Positions 10,774 through 23,550 of a DNA stretch of 64,000 bases are shown piece by piece (within the stretch, counting starts at the first letter, position 1; each line of letters opens with the position of its first letter). The stretch covers positions 1,178,001 to 1,242,000 of the forward strand of contig JAPFBL010000001.1 in assembly GCA_026182355.1 (NCBI GenBank), written 5' to 3'. Source of the stretch: Hermatobates lingyangjiaoensis (Eukaryota; Arthropoda; Insecta; Hemiptera; Hermatobatidae). Both the position numbers and the translations under genes were made by a program. The notes below the pieces were generated by a model, which did not search any database, had not been told where the DNA came from, and saw nothing but the letters and a program-made list of their open reading frames with translations.

Positions 10774-10984
10774 TTCTATCAAACGGTCGATATATTATTG
10801 AATCTGTTATACATATATATATATATATATATTCGTATATTTCGGAAGCAGAACTTCGAATTCGTTTATTCATGTCTTGGTAAATCGCATGCCTATTTTG
10901 AATATCAAAACTTTTCTACTGAGCCCCTCAATTTTTCAGAGAAATTGTAGAAAAGTAGTGACATTAAAAATAGCATACAATTTA

Positions 10985-11130
10985 GCAATATATATATATA
11001 TATATATATATATACAAAACTAAAGTTTATCGGGACTCGGTCAGTTCTTCAGGTTCAAATTAAACTCTCATTGCCAACGTTTCGGTCTTTATTTTAAACC
11101 TTTTTCATAGACCTACAAAAACAGAGGAAA
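10985..11130 (-). mobile_element. PLE-type terminal module beside (TA)n
   Basis: (TA)n at about 10990-11015 is followed by AAACTAAAGTTTATCGGGAC, TCAGTTCTTCAGGTT and GCCAACGTTTCGG..AACCTTTTTCATAG. This is the minus-strand version of the module at 55.2-55.38 kb. Confidence 0.7.
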
Positions 11131-11261
11131 TATAAGAAATAATACAATCATTCAAAAATCAAACATACATAAAAGTGCACTTAGTTACAATTAAGAAATT
11201 ACAATAGAAATTTTCTATTGACTATATGATTTCTTATATGATTTTGATATATACATATACA

Positions 11262-11350
11262 TATGATCAAACCACAATATGAAACGGAAGAAAAAAAACT
11301 AAGATCTTTGAACCCAACAAGTGGTCTTCGTCAGAGTCAAAACCCAAATA
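11262..11350 (-). repeat. Single 'GATCTTTCAAC' family module
   Basis: ATGATCAAACCACAATATGAAA, then CTAAGATCTTTGAACCC and TGGTCTTCGTCAGAGTCAAAACCCAA. This is the minus orientation of the module at 21.36-21.45 kb. Confidence 0.75.
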
Positions 11351-11766
11351 AAACACAAGACGACTTAATAACAATACCTAGAGAAGTATCCTTCGATTCT
11401 ATAATTTTAAGAATGATTTAAATAAATGCTTTATTTTTTCAAAGATATTTGACTTAGATATAAAGGGATCAAAGGTTTCTTCTTCTAAATATGGTTTTTC
11501 TTCTTCTTAGAGACAATCTTTATATTATAAAGGTTTATAATTTTATATTTATATTCACACCCTCTCTGTATATTACCATTCATCGATTCAAAGATGTATA
11601 TCATGAGCTTTTTTTACATCTTTAATGAGACCAACTTGCAGTATTGCCCCCAAAACAAGAGAACACAACTACACTGCATGGCCCATTTTTAAGTAAAATA
11701 TTACTAAATTTATAAAACGGGATAGGATGCAGTGTGTCCATAAACCTTTGGATAACGCCCACCCAC

Positions 11767-11769
<3 letters not shown>

Positions 11770-11843
<74 letters not shown>
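11770..11843. repeat. (CA)n microsatellite
   Basis: About 37 AC repeats. It explains the His-Thr and Cys-Val repeat frames on the two strands. Confidence 0.98.
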
Positions 11844-11848
<5 letters not shown>

Positions 11849-11879
11849 AGACACACACACACTCACAGACAGAGATTAT

Positions 11880-13440
11880 CCAAAGAAACGACCAAAATCC
11901 CGAAAAGACTTCAGGCATCTCAAAACATGTAAATCTGTCAAAATCCTGATCTCGAATTTTGGCATGGTCACCATATATTGCTTACAGTATTTTAAACATA
12001 TCAGATGTATAAAAACTGAGAACTCCTCTTGAAAGAATAATCTCCCATGATTGTCGTATTTATCTATACTGATTGATATTTTTTAATCAGCTTTAGATAA
12101 AATAATTGTTATTTCAATGTTAATAAAAGAAATTAGAAGGTTAATTAGTCTTGGAGGGGACAGTGTGATAAAGGAATGAGGGAAGAAATGGACAATATAA
12201 TGGAATTATTAAATTGATAGGCTATGATTTTGATCAAGTCAGAGAATTTGACATTTCGTTTACCTTATAGCACATTAACTTAAATGTTTGTCAATGAGTT
12301 TGATATATGTGAATAGATAACTTGATGTACTTGTTTATATTGTTTATATTGACTTGGGTTTTTTCGTTTTGAAGAAATGATGCCAGGTAAGTTACGCACT
12401 ATATTCCAGTGAATGAGGAGAGTGGGCCCTATTGAATCTTAATATAAATGGGTATCAGAGGATTTGTTGTATGCTAAAGTAAAGCTGTTAGTATTGCTAA
12501 AAGTAACATCACATCTAGAAAAGTAGCAGGTGTTTGGTGTATGTTATGGGTAAATTTAATAAAAGGACCAAAGATTTTGAAACGGTTTATGAGGATTCAA
12601 CACCTCAAATAATGTTTTTTCAAACCTCGTATGCCATCTAATGGACGTCCTTCTAATCTCAGTAATTTATTCGGCCACAAAAATTAGCATTCATGAGGAA
12701 TATCTAGTCTGTCATTAACAGGAATTAAATTCGATCAGTGCCACGACTCTCACATCCTCCCGTCAATAACTTCAAAACACTCGAAACATGTCCAAGCAAA
12801 AATAAAAATTATTTGGCCCTCTACAAAATCAGAGAAGCCACTGGAAACGTTTCAGCAGGCTGGAAGTAAAAAAAACACTCAAGAAGTTTGTTTTGAATAA
12901 AAAAATAAGAAAGAGATGTATTTTTCATTTAATGATTTCCTTTGCCTTTTCAAAAATGTTAGTCAGATATAATGATAAAACCCTATAGAGTTATTACAGT
13001 TTTTATGATATTTGATTTTGCATAAATTCAAGAATGATGTACAGTAAACAAGATAGTAAGTTTTAAATTTTAATATTACTACCAAATTTTGAGATTCTTT
13101 GTAGTAAACATACATGAGTTTTCTGCACAAATAACTGTTAAAATTGTGTCTATTTCTTTGTGATCAAACTAATTCACTTATTCACGTACAAATTGAATGT
13201 TTATAAGGACTCTTTCTCTTTTAGTATATGGGTTTCAATAGATTACATTACTAAGTTCTGATTGACGAGTATAAAGAGAGAAACAATATATTTTAAGTTA
13301 ATACTTCATATCAATCTGTTTATCTTTGCTTTGAAATAATAATTGTATTTTTTAAGTGTTTTGTGATTTAATTGAAAATATATAATCCTTTTGACTTAAG
13401 TTTGTTTGATGATTGTAATGGAATGATTGTTTTTGATGGT
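11880..13440. other. AT-rich DNA with broad G-to-C switch near 12.5 kb
   Basis: 12400-12560 is G-rich (GAATGAGGAGAGTGGGCCC, GTGTTTGGTGTATG) and 12620-12790 is C-rich (CCTCGTATGCC, CTCTCACATCCTCCCG). No gene recognised. Confidence 0.4.
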
Positions 13441-13790
13441 TTGAGTAGGTCGAGGGAGTGATTGTGATGAATCAAGGTCTTGAGCTGGAGGGGGCTATGA
13501 AGGAGATTGGTACAAGGAAGTAGGTGAGTGATATATATGGGTGCGAGTGCGGCGTGATGAGGCAGCGAGAGGCCGTGTCCAGACTGATGAGGAAGCAGGC
13601 CATCAGGCTAACAGCCTTAACTAGCAGGCTGGGTAACAGGTCCATCCTCGCGCTAATGGCCAAGACAATCACACCTCTAGCTCTGCCCACTCTCACGTCA
13701 CTTAACTGGCTCTCCTGTCCACACCCAATACACACACCGCTTTTTAATCTAAACACCCAAGTCCAATTGAATGATGCAATAGTCAAAATC
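13441..13790. other. GC-rich islet, G-to-C strand switch
   Basis: Line 13441-13500 has G 25/C 5 and line 13681-13740 has G 6/C 28. Long open frames exist on both strands (91 and 104 codons), as expected by chance in GC-rich DNA. Neither shows a family motif. Confidence 0.6.
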
Positions 13791-13989
13791 CTTAACTGAG
13801 GGTAATTTGTCTTTCACAGTGAATTTTAGTTTATTTTGCATAAAACCCGATGTAAAACTATCTTTCGAAAATATATTTTTACTTTCTTTGCTAAATTGTG
13901 CACAAATAATTTTAATAAGTGTTCTTATTTATCACACAGAATAGTGTAGATAACAAGATTTCACATAAACGCGTAAAATAACAATCAAC

Positions 13990-14085
13990 CATCAAACCAC
14001 AATATGAAATGGGGAAAAAAGACTAAGATCTTTCAGCCATAACAAATAGTCTTCGTCAGAGTCTAAAATTCAACTTAACAATAGT
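13990..14085 (-). repeat. Single 'GATCTTTCAAC' family module
   Basis: ACCATCAAACCACAATATGAAA..GACTAAGATCTTTCAGCC..TAGTCTTCGTCAGAGTC, minus orientation of the 21.4-kb module. Confidence 0.75.
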
Positions 14086-14099
14086 ATAGATACCAACTA

Positions 14100-17000
14100 T
14101 AGTCAGGTTCTATAAAAAACACTTTTGTGTTATTTTTTTGCATTCTCAATCGTTTACTTAAAAAATAAATTAGCATTACCTTTCAAAATTATAATATAAT
14201 GAGTAATTTTCATGCAACTACAAAGCATAATATTTATTTCAATAACTAATAGTTTAAAATGTTTGTCAATGTTCTACAGTTTATTTTATGGATTTTATTA
14301 ATTACTTGTTAAGAAAAGTTTAAACTGAGAGTATGTAATTAATGCTACTCCTATAGTGTATGAATTCAATTTATGTTCTGGATGTATTGCGAACCACTTC
14401 AAAACTACTTATAACATTAAACTGATGGTCAAACATGTATGTAATCACTCCATCGAGGTAATGTTAAATAAATATTCAAAGTGTTTGGAAATACTGATTT
14501 AAGATTAAGAAATATATGATTTTTATAATTAATTATATTTTATAATTAACAACAACCTAATATATCAGAACAAAGAATTTGATCTTAATAGATGCAGTAT
14601 TTCATGCGTTCATCAATATGTGTGAGTGTGCACCATGTAGCCAATGAGTACATGAGCAAGTGTATATGTGTGTAATATGTTCCCAATCAGTAAAACATCA
14701 AATTTATCTGTTTTTAACATGTACCTAGTGTCTATATTAGTGTGTGTATATATATGTATTATGTACCAAGTAAGTATATGACCACATGTATCTGTGTGCA
14801 CCACTTTAGAGCTACACGGAGTTATGTTTTAATAACTTTTATAGTGTTTTAGCAATTCATCCACGGAATAATCCAATTTCAGCAATAAGTCATCCACGGA
14901 ATTGACCATATTGGGTTATCAGGAAAAACTTAAAAATGTGTTTCAAACACGTCTACTCCCTAAGATTACATCTACTTAAATAATGCAATAAATTTTAAAC
15001 TAATGTGTTAGTTATGTATTCCAGAAATATAAAGAAATAAAACCATAGAAAAAACACTAATGATTCGAAACAAATTATTTTCATAAAATCTGTTACATAC
15101 AAAAAATGTTCCTTTAAACACTCGTTTTTTGTAATTATTGTAATAAATTATAAGTTATGTAGAGGTAAAATTAGGCTGCTGGATCATCTGTAACAAACTC
15201 ATTCAGAAAAAGAAATATAACTATGTGGTCCTTCTGTTATATTAAAGATTTATATTAATATATTTGTAAACATAACCTGTTATACAAATGAAAATGCGTT
15301 TGAACAATACTTCTTTGATAAACAAAATTCTAGAATTTAAAAAAAAATGTTTAAATAACTTTTTGAAAAGAATCCTAGAGAATATATCTTCCAACACCCT
15401 ATAAACATAACGTTATCATCCAACTTTGGTGGGATGTATTTCTTGGATAGAGGTTTTAGTTAAAACTTCATCCTACTCTACACTACTAGTGATATGATTG
15501 CACTTAGGCTTTAAAGGACTCAAAATTGATAGTTAAAGGAGTGTGCAGTATATAAAATAAAGGAAATCGTTATTTAGCTCAATTGAGCAGCAATGATCTA
15601 GTAATACGAGTAGCTGGTATTCATAATTCACCTAATTCTGCCTACTTCAATTTTCATAGATGTGAGCATCTTCACCAACAACCTGTCAGAAGTAGTAAGA
15701 ACTATTTAATAACCTTTATTCTTTATAACCATACCATCACCAATACATCTCCATTAAATAACAGAGTAACTTACTATAGGCCAATACTTAACTTCCCACA
15801 GAAGTAGAACCATATTTCAGTAGTAGGTTGTCTCTGATTTAAATAAATTTGAACTGTTATTGTAATTTCCAAAAGCAAACTTCTCAAAAATCCATTTTCT
15901 TTAGAAGCTATCAATATTCCTCTAATTTAGTAAAGGAGAATGATGGAACTGTTGGCTAATAAATTTAAATATTTCCTCTAGTAATCAAGCTATTGATTAT
16001 ATTTTCCATATTATAGAGAAAGCGGAAGTAGCCAGATTTAAATAAATAAATCAATAATATCTCTTATTATTAAATCTGAAATACATTTACTTATAATTAA
16101 GTTTGATAATACATTTAATTACAACAAATTTTCTAAGCTTACCAATGTGCTTTCAATATAATTAATAAATATACTATTCTTACCAACAACGGATAACAGT
16201 TCTATTACTAAAAGCTGTTTTTTAAGAAAATATTTTTTTTGATGATTATGGCTATGATTAGCCTGGTAATGTGTCTGGAAAAACAAGTACTAAAGAAATC
16301 TAACGATATAGTTTACTTATAAACATTGAAATGACAAACTGGTATTTAAATGGAACAACCACTTACTATTCTTAATTTACTTTCAAGAAGTTGTGCTTTC
16401 ATTAATCTAGATTAATGATAAATAACTCGAAACAAAACTGATATATTTTTATTTGTAAATTACTCTAAAAATCTTCAAAAATGTATTAAGAGTTGAATAA
16501 TCATTCAGTAACTAAAATTTCTATTCTAAAGCTTTTCGACTATATTTATATATTACAGTTTAGTAAAATGTATTTTTATGGATATTTATTTTTAGGATAT
16601 AAAAGTGTATCCATAGTTTAACTTTAGAATCTACAAATTGACAAATAAGTCTTTCAAAAAAAGAAATATTCTCTAAAAGCTTCAAATCATTTCTGGCAAA
16701 CCTATTGCTACTTCACACTTTAGATTCAAGGTATTCGAGATTTTTGGTAAATTTCTTACCAAAAATTTACCTTAATTTTTTGGAAAGGTTCAAAAATTAC
16801 CAAAGTGATTGTTCGGGAATAAACTACCATAAAGCTAATATTTTTTCTACTAAAAACAATTACCGCTTTCTGTAAGTCCTAATAGAAGAAAATCAAATAT
16901 AAATATTGAGAAAATTCAGAGTTATGTTCATCTTCTCATAAACTTATATATTTTTCTTCTCTTATATTCTTCTCTTAATATATTCTTACTTATATTCTTC

Positions 17001-17230
17001 TCTTAAATAGCATAATCCAATTTTATTATACGTACTCGAACAAAAATAAAAACAGAAAACCCTCCACTGTTGATGTCTCTTGATGTAACTGCGTAAGGTT
17101 CCCAAGAGTGTGAGTAGAAGTTCATAAATGACGATGTTAGAAAAAGATGCGTTAAGAACACTGGACTGCATAATGAGGCCTTACATAGAATTGACATCTA
17201 AAAGAAACATGTATCCGGTATAAAAATACT
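14100..17230. other. AT-rich DNA, no gene recognised
   Basis: A 75-codon frame at 15583-15807 has no recognisable motif. 14600-14810 is enriched in TGTGTG/CACATG-type words. 16740-16790 has a short foldback (GGTAAATTTCTTACC, AAATTTACCTTA). Nothing else stands out. Confidence 0.45.
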
Positions 17231-17400
17231 TTGAGCTGGCGAAAGGGTACAAGTAAGGAATTACAGATGGGGGGGGGGGAGATGGGTGTTTTGAAAAGTC
17301 ATGAAGAGAGAAGATGATCTGCGTTATGTGATTGAGTTGGTGCATGGAAGGAGATGGCAATGGAATGCGCACCAAATGCGACATTTCACAGAGGATATTG
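17231..17400. other. G-rich segment with a G-run
   Basis: Contains ATGGGGGGGGGGAGATGGG (17267 on) and GGAAGGAGATGGCAATGG. It may be the left half of an islet of the G-to-C type, but the C-rich half is weak. Confidence 0.4.
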
Positions 17401-17685
17401 AAGTAAAAGGTATCAGATATTCTTTTTAATGCTCAACTCATTTGATAACTGGTTAAAGCCATTTAAGAGTTATAAGTATCTCGAGAGTTTAGGTATTATT
17501 ATTTAAACTACTTCCCTCGCCTTCGTTTTGACATATATTTATATCTTCTTCAGGGCTCGAAATATAGTTCCATTTTAAACATTCCTTCATTTAACTACAC
17601 TACATGGTTTATAAATAGGAGTTCATCTGGGCTGTCATGACATTGCATGACATTATGACCATGACCCTAGCTCAGATGAATTCCC

Positions 17686-18208
17686 ATGTATATACCATAT
17701 AGTGCCTCAAGAGTACCCCCTTTAGAAAATAGCCTTACTAGGTATGCGGTACTCTGCCGGAGAGAACAAAATACCACCGACAGAGCTTTAGGGATTTTCC
17801 CCAGTATGATGCTAAGGAGAAAGAAGTCCGGAGACTATCCTCCGTATGCGCAGAGGGTCCAAAATCGCTATCTAGTGAGAAGCAACATCCCACAAGTGCA
17901 CCCAAGGACCCGAAGAAGACTGTCTTGAAGAAGGAGAAAGGAAGTCTCTTTCTCCCGAAACATAGGGAGTCTGAATGGGCATTATCAATGATGGTTCATG
18001 CAGATTCTGCAAAGAAAAAGAAGAAACACCGTTGCACCTGCTGGCTAACTGTCAGGCAACTTTGCTTCATAGAGGTAGGTGCTTCGGGACACTCAACAAA
18101 ACCATAGAAAAACTTGTACCACTGGACCCAGCAAAAGTGCTGAGCTTCTTGGAGCCATTGAAGCTAACTGCTGGGGTACTTCAGTACAGAAGGGAGGAAT
18201 TACAATAG
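17686..18208 (+). pseudogene. Non-LTR retrotransposon (LINE) C-terminal fragment
   Basis: In the frame at 17975-18208 I see CRFCKEKEETPLHLLANC and LLHRGRCFG. This is the CX2C..HX4C cluster with ETPEHLL context that closes the ORF2 protein of many LINEs, after the reverse transcriptase/RNase H. About 40 codons upstream, in another frame, SLNGHYQ matches the LTGH-L motif that normally precedes the cluster. The 17686-17928 frame ends with a stop just before, so at least one frameshift separates them. No catalytic YADD or RNase H residues are visible. Jockey/I/R1-like is likely, but the clade is not resolved. Confidence 0.72.
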
Positions 18209-18279
18209 TTTTTAAGACGCAGTGCTCTAGTCACCCTCAAATAATAATAATAATAATACCATTTAGTGTAATTAAATGA

Positions 18280-20090
18280 AGGATTCTAAAACTTGTACAG
18301 TCTTTTGAGCGCTCAGGAAGACATAAATATATCTCGAAACATAGATGAAAGAAGTAGTTTAAATCATAAGACCTACACCCTCAAGAATCTTATAACATGG
18401 ATAATGGGTCAAGAAAACCAATCAGGATAAAGTTATTAACGTTAGTTTTAATTCTGTAGTTGAAAGTTATTTTTCTATTAAAATTACATAAAATATTTTA
18501 GTTTAATACATATTTTTAATATTAAGGTGGAATGCATAGATGTTAACCAGACATGCAGCAGCCTGACCAAGGTAAATCCATTCCTCCAGTCCGTGTCTAG
18601 TCTTTAGTTGCCTGGATTAGTAAGCACCAACCTGTATTGCTTGATAAACCTGTAAGAGACTTAATGAAGTAAGGAGATATCTGCTGAATATTTGCTACAG
18701 ATAAAAGTCAACTCATAATAACAACAGTTTCCATATTCCTATTTTATAAACAATAAATAGTCTTACAAGAACAAGGTGGCATTAGTCGAATTAAAGATAT
18801 CTACATTTTATTATTCTGATCTTAATGTTATACTTATATTCTTTGTCATACAATTTAATGAATTTAATTTATCATACATTAGTTAACATATTATTCTTGA
18901 TACACATATTTCCCTACTATGCATTATACTATAATCAGACATATTTCTCTGGTTAAACTCATCAATGAGGATTTTATACATCGAATTAACTGACATTCAG
19001 TGCATTACATTTGAATTTTATAAAACTATACTTTCATTACAATTATTGGTGACCTATGTAGAAAAACTATGTAAAAAAAAACAAAAATTAAAACGTTTTT
19101 AATCCTACTCTATATTTTTGATAGAAAATAACTATTTTAAATATATGAAATATATTTCAAACATCTCCACTGGTTATCATTGGCATCTTTCAAATGATAA
19201 TTATAAATGCTATAATTAAATAAATTTAAGCCAGTAATTCCAAAAATACTAACAATTCGCGCCTGCAAAAAATATGTTTAGATATATATTTATTTTCAAT
19301 AATTATGTTAATTATATACTTTATTTAGAAAATGCTTTTATTTTCCAGTATGTTTTTTTCTGAACTATTGTGTTCATTCAGCGAAAGAGCTTCATTTAAA
19401 TTGTACCATATGTTTCACCGTTTCAATGACGAAGTCACTTTGTTGATTCTCAGGAGTTATTTACGTTTGTCTAGACGTTTTGGTTGACATCATAATTTCT
19501 ATCTTTATTGATTTCAATGTTATATTTCAGTTTTGATTTCTTTTTATAATCTTTTATGTTTATTTTGATACATACATAACTTCTGAATTAAAGGCAAAAA
19601 TACTAGAGTTTTATTGCATATTGATGAACATGTAAGGGCAGATATACATTTTCTATTACCATAATAATTTCAGAAAAATTTAGCCATTAATATACTACTT
19701 TATTGTATATTTTCTATGGCTGTTACTATTAGTATAAGAAGATAAGTTGTAAAAGTAATAATACAAATTAAAATTAGAAATATTTTTGCAAAATTTGTGA
19801 AGAAGTTAAAAACGGACTATTTTCTCAAAAGTATTTTAAAACTGCATTTTTAATATAAGTAATACCAATTTTGAAGAACAACCAAGAAAAACAACCATAT
19901 GGTTAATGTCCTAGGCAACGTAAAGACTTTATCAACTTGGCTACTGAGACACCCGTTGTACAAATATTTGTAAATATATATTTTAGTTTATAAAATTAAT
20001 GATTCATTGATTTGCTAAATAATGGACGAATAATTTGAAATAAATAAGGTCTGAAAGTACAAGAGTAATAGATAATGATGAAATCCGTGC
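18280..20090. other. AT-rich DNA, no gene recognised
   Basis: Starts after an (AAT)n run at 18241-18256. A modest GC segment at 18540-18660 has no coding signature. Confidence 0.45.
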
Positions 20091-20420
20091 AGGAGCACGT
20101 CAGTCGAGTACTGTTTTGTCAGCATAGTGGGATATCGTGTTTTGGACAGGTAGTGTATATTTGTATTGAATATGTAGGAGGGGTGAGTGCTGTATTGATT
20201 ACCAGGGTGTAAGTGAAGGGGTTCAGAAAGACCCAATGGCTGTTGAGGACCGGCGGTCTGCTTCACTCCTATTGGTCAGGTGGGATCGATGACCAACCCT
20301 CCCCCCCCCTTCCACTAGATGACCACTCCAAAATCAACCCCCGTCCAACCCTTGCATTCAACATATCTCTTACCCTAGCAACGCTCCCAGTCAAAACATC
20401 AATAATCACTCATAGGAAAT
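20091..20420. other. GC-rich islet, G-to-C strand switch
   Basis: Counts per 60 bases: 20101 G 18/C 7, 20161 G 23/C 3, 20281 G 7/C 27, 20341 G 5/C 24. The switch lies at about 20225-20275. A C-run (CCCTCCCCCCCCC) sits on the right side. Confidence 0.65.
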
Positions 20421-21069
20421 GAATTCAAAAATGTCAAAACCACTCATCTTTTTCATAATCTCCTTCAATTACAACACATCATACTCATTCATTTTATAAT
20501 AAACTAAAAATTATTTTTATGAGAATCGACACTTTTGTACAATTATATATTACGTTGAAGAATTCATGCAAATGTGATCGAACAAAATAAAAAATTAAAA
20601 AATCTGTAATCGCCTACATTCAAATTTACCATAAGTAAACATAATATCAAACTTTTTGACTTCTTGAAAAATTAGCATAATAGTAACCGTTTTGTGATAA
20701 AAAAAAAGAAAAATCTTCATTCCACATACTTCAATATTACCCAATGATAATATAATTTATACACACAAGAAAATTTGCAACTGATATTAAGTTTTTTTCA
20801 AAAATGCAGCATATTGATTAATCAGAGCATTTTGGTAGTAAGATCCATTTTACTACCATGGAAATCATCAGAAACCATATGCTAGATTTGAATTGACTTT
20901 TTACATGTAAGAATTTTATTGTTGATTGCATTATAGCAGTTGATTCATTCATTTAGGATGAATATTTAGGTATTGTATCTTCATTGCTCTTTAATAGATT
21001 TTATTAATTTGATCAATCAAAGGTTGTAGATTACAGCATTCTCAAAACGTTTTGATGAACACCTACCCT

Positions 21070-21072
<3 letters not shown>

Positions 21073-21117
<45 letters not shown>
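21073..21117. repeat. (CA)n microsatellite
   Basis: About 22 AC repeats after CTACCCTCCC. Confidence 0.97.
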
Positions 21118-21118
<1 letters not shown>

Positions 21119-21304
21119 CTACTTATTGTAAAGTAAAAATATTTATGGATACTTCTATTGGAGGCAAAAATGTTGAATCATGGATATGTAAAAGTCAACA
21201 GCTCTTTCGAAATGAGTAGAATTATCTTCTCTCTGAATCTGACAGAAATAATGTTTCAAGCTTTGTTATACAGTTATTCTTTGAATTTTATAGGCAAGCA
21301 ATAA

Positions 21305-21445
21305 CTACTATGTCTTCGTCAGAGTCAAAAACCCAACTGAGTTTTTGACCCAACTCAGTTGGGTTTTTGACTCTGACGAAGACCGCTTGTTACGGTTGAA
21401 AGATCTTAGTCTTGTTTTCCCATTTTCATATTGTGGTTTGATCAT

Positions 21446-21530
<85 letters not shown>

Positions 21531-21612
21531 ATGATCAAACCACAATTAGAAAATTGGAAAACAAGACGGTAACAAGCGTTCTTCACCAGAATCAAAAACC
21601 CAACTGACTATG
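21305..21612. repeat. Nested palindromes centred on (TA)n
   Basis: Inner palindrome: GTCTTCGTCAGAGTCAAAAA..CCCAACTGAG (about 21311-21340) against its reverse complement (about 21353-21382). Outer palindrome: GTCTTGTTTTCCCATTTTC..GTGGTTTGATCATTGATA (to 21450), then (TA)n in two runs (about 21450-21476 and 21487-21528), then TATCAATGATCAAACCACAA..GAAAACAAGAC. The right arm lacks the TAAGATCTTTCAACC segment. The core CTGACGA-A-GACCG-CTTGTTA-CGGTT-GAAAG is intact at 21373-21402. Confidence 0.9.
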
Positions 21613-21659
21613 TGAAATCTTTATATTATATATATATATATCAATAAATCAGTCATCCA

Positions 21660-23360
21660 GGCCATCGCATCAATCATAAAAGAGCAGGACAATTTAAAAG
21701 AGTTTTAGATAATTCTATCGTCTGATGAAACCTGTCATTATATCCAGCAATTCTTCCTTATATATTTATAATATAGTGTGTGTTTAAAGGCCTTTACTCT
21801 GAAAAAGTTGTGGATAAATATGTATCAAGACTTATTCTGGTTTTAAAAGTTTTTAATCATACAACACTTGTAGACATAAGACATCTTATTGAATGATAAG
21901 GTTTTGTTAATTGAGAATCAGTTAAAAAAGAGCACAGTATGCATGTTGTCAATTAAAATAGAAGCAAACTTAGACCCAATAAATTGGAAATAAGTATGAG
22001 GATTAAAAATCTGCTAAAAATTATCTATGGAAGAAGAAAATTATAAATACAGGCATGGGATTTGGAATAATCGTAAAAACAAAGGTCTTGAGATAGTACC
22101 TAAAAGCGTAGATAAGTGAGCTTGCTGTAACATGTTCAATTAACATACACCATGTATTATTACTTTTACAATAACATTTCACTGATTAGGCAAGTTTTAC
22201 ATTTCAGAAAAACTGAACAAATATGATTATTTTCGGATAAAATTACCTTCAGATGTCGATTCTAGTGACTGTGAGCTTTGAGCTGCTAACCAAAAATAAA
22301 TGAAATAATTTGTAAAAACCTTGAATATCAATTCGTTGTTTTGAATACTTCTTTTCACTGATTTTTTCTTATAAATGAACTTTTTTAAACTGGAAATAGA
22401 CCATATGGACAACATATTAGCAAGAGTAAATTAAAACTCATCATCGCTACCACTATAGTCCCACGTCTTCTACCACCCTGAGGAAGTAAATTTTATAGTA
22501 AATGTGAATTAGGTAAGCAAGCAAGTCTATAAAGGCAATCAATGTATTCATTTGATTAAATAATATGTTGTATCAATTAGACCTACCTTGAACTACTTTT
22601 CAATACCCCTATTTTAATAAGTGACATTTTGAATAAATCAGATCTATAATGAGCAATAAGAAGCATTTTCTATTCTTCATTTCTAATATGCTTCACATTA
22701 AAACATTTCTGAATGCCTAATTTAATTTACAATACGAAGTGAACCAAGTTTTTCTTAAAGATAAATTGATCTACTTGGGTTGTTTTACATTTATCGTCTA
22801 TTAGAAAAAATTTTCTGTTGTACAGTAAGTTACTTTAGAAGTTATAAAATTCTTTATTTTATTTGAAATTTAATAAAGTTATTACAATTTTTAAGTTTTT
22901 CTTTCAGTAGATGTTGTTTTTGTTATTTTAACAAAAAAGAGTTTTAGTGAAGAGTATTTGAATGAAACTGGTGAAGTTCTATAGTCAAACTGTTGACTGT
23001 AGAATTTTTAACTATTTGCAGAAATCGGTGTGAGTTTAACAACCATTTATTGGTATCAGCAAGTCTTTTGTTATATTTTCTATCATACCATTGTAATTTA
23101 ACATACCTAACATTACTGATTATCAATGAAGCCCAAGCACAATATAGCAGCGCCTCGTAAAATAACGATAGGATGCATCATAATGAAGGTATAAAACCAT
23201 TAAATCAAATTGACTAATGTTTTTTTAATATTTTATTAATCATGTTTTTTTTATTATTTTTTAAACTTTATGATGTTACTCTGGAGTCCCTAATTTCCTA
23301 ATGTTGATCCATCACTAATCATTCGTTTGCTTATCTAAATGGAGAAATAAAAAGAAATTA
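21660..23360. other. AT-rich DNA, no gene recognised
   Basis: Only short frames without motifs. No repeat shared with the rest of the window was found. Confidence 0.45.
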
Positions 23361-23550
23361 ATATTTGATATGGGGATGAAGAGAGCCGAGGTTTTTGGGG
23401 TAAGTTAATAAGAGTGAGTGGGGTAGTAAGCGAGGGTGCACGTGTTCCAGCATATCTATCTTGTCTCTGCTGAGCAGCCAGTAGTAATCCACTACTGGCG
23501 ATAGCCCGCACTCAGCTGTCAACCCAAGTAATCATCTTCAACCAATCAAA
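23361..23550. other. GC-rich islet, G-to-C strand switch
   Basis: Left: GATATGGGGATGAAGAG, TTTTTGGGG, GTGAGTGGGGTAG. Centre: CAGCCAGTAGTAATCCACTACTGGCG, which contains an imperfect foldback (CCAGTAG/CTACTGG). Right: AGCCCGCACTCAG, CAACCCAAG. Confidence 0.5.

Noticed and set aside
11669..12032. Frames rich in Cys-Val or His-Thr (65 and 101 codons)
   Set aside because: They are the (CA)n microsatellite read on both strands.
13472..13799. Overlapping 91- and 104-codon frames on opposite strands
   Set aside because: Expected in a GC-rich islet within AT-rich DNA; no motif, no splice or start context.
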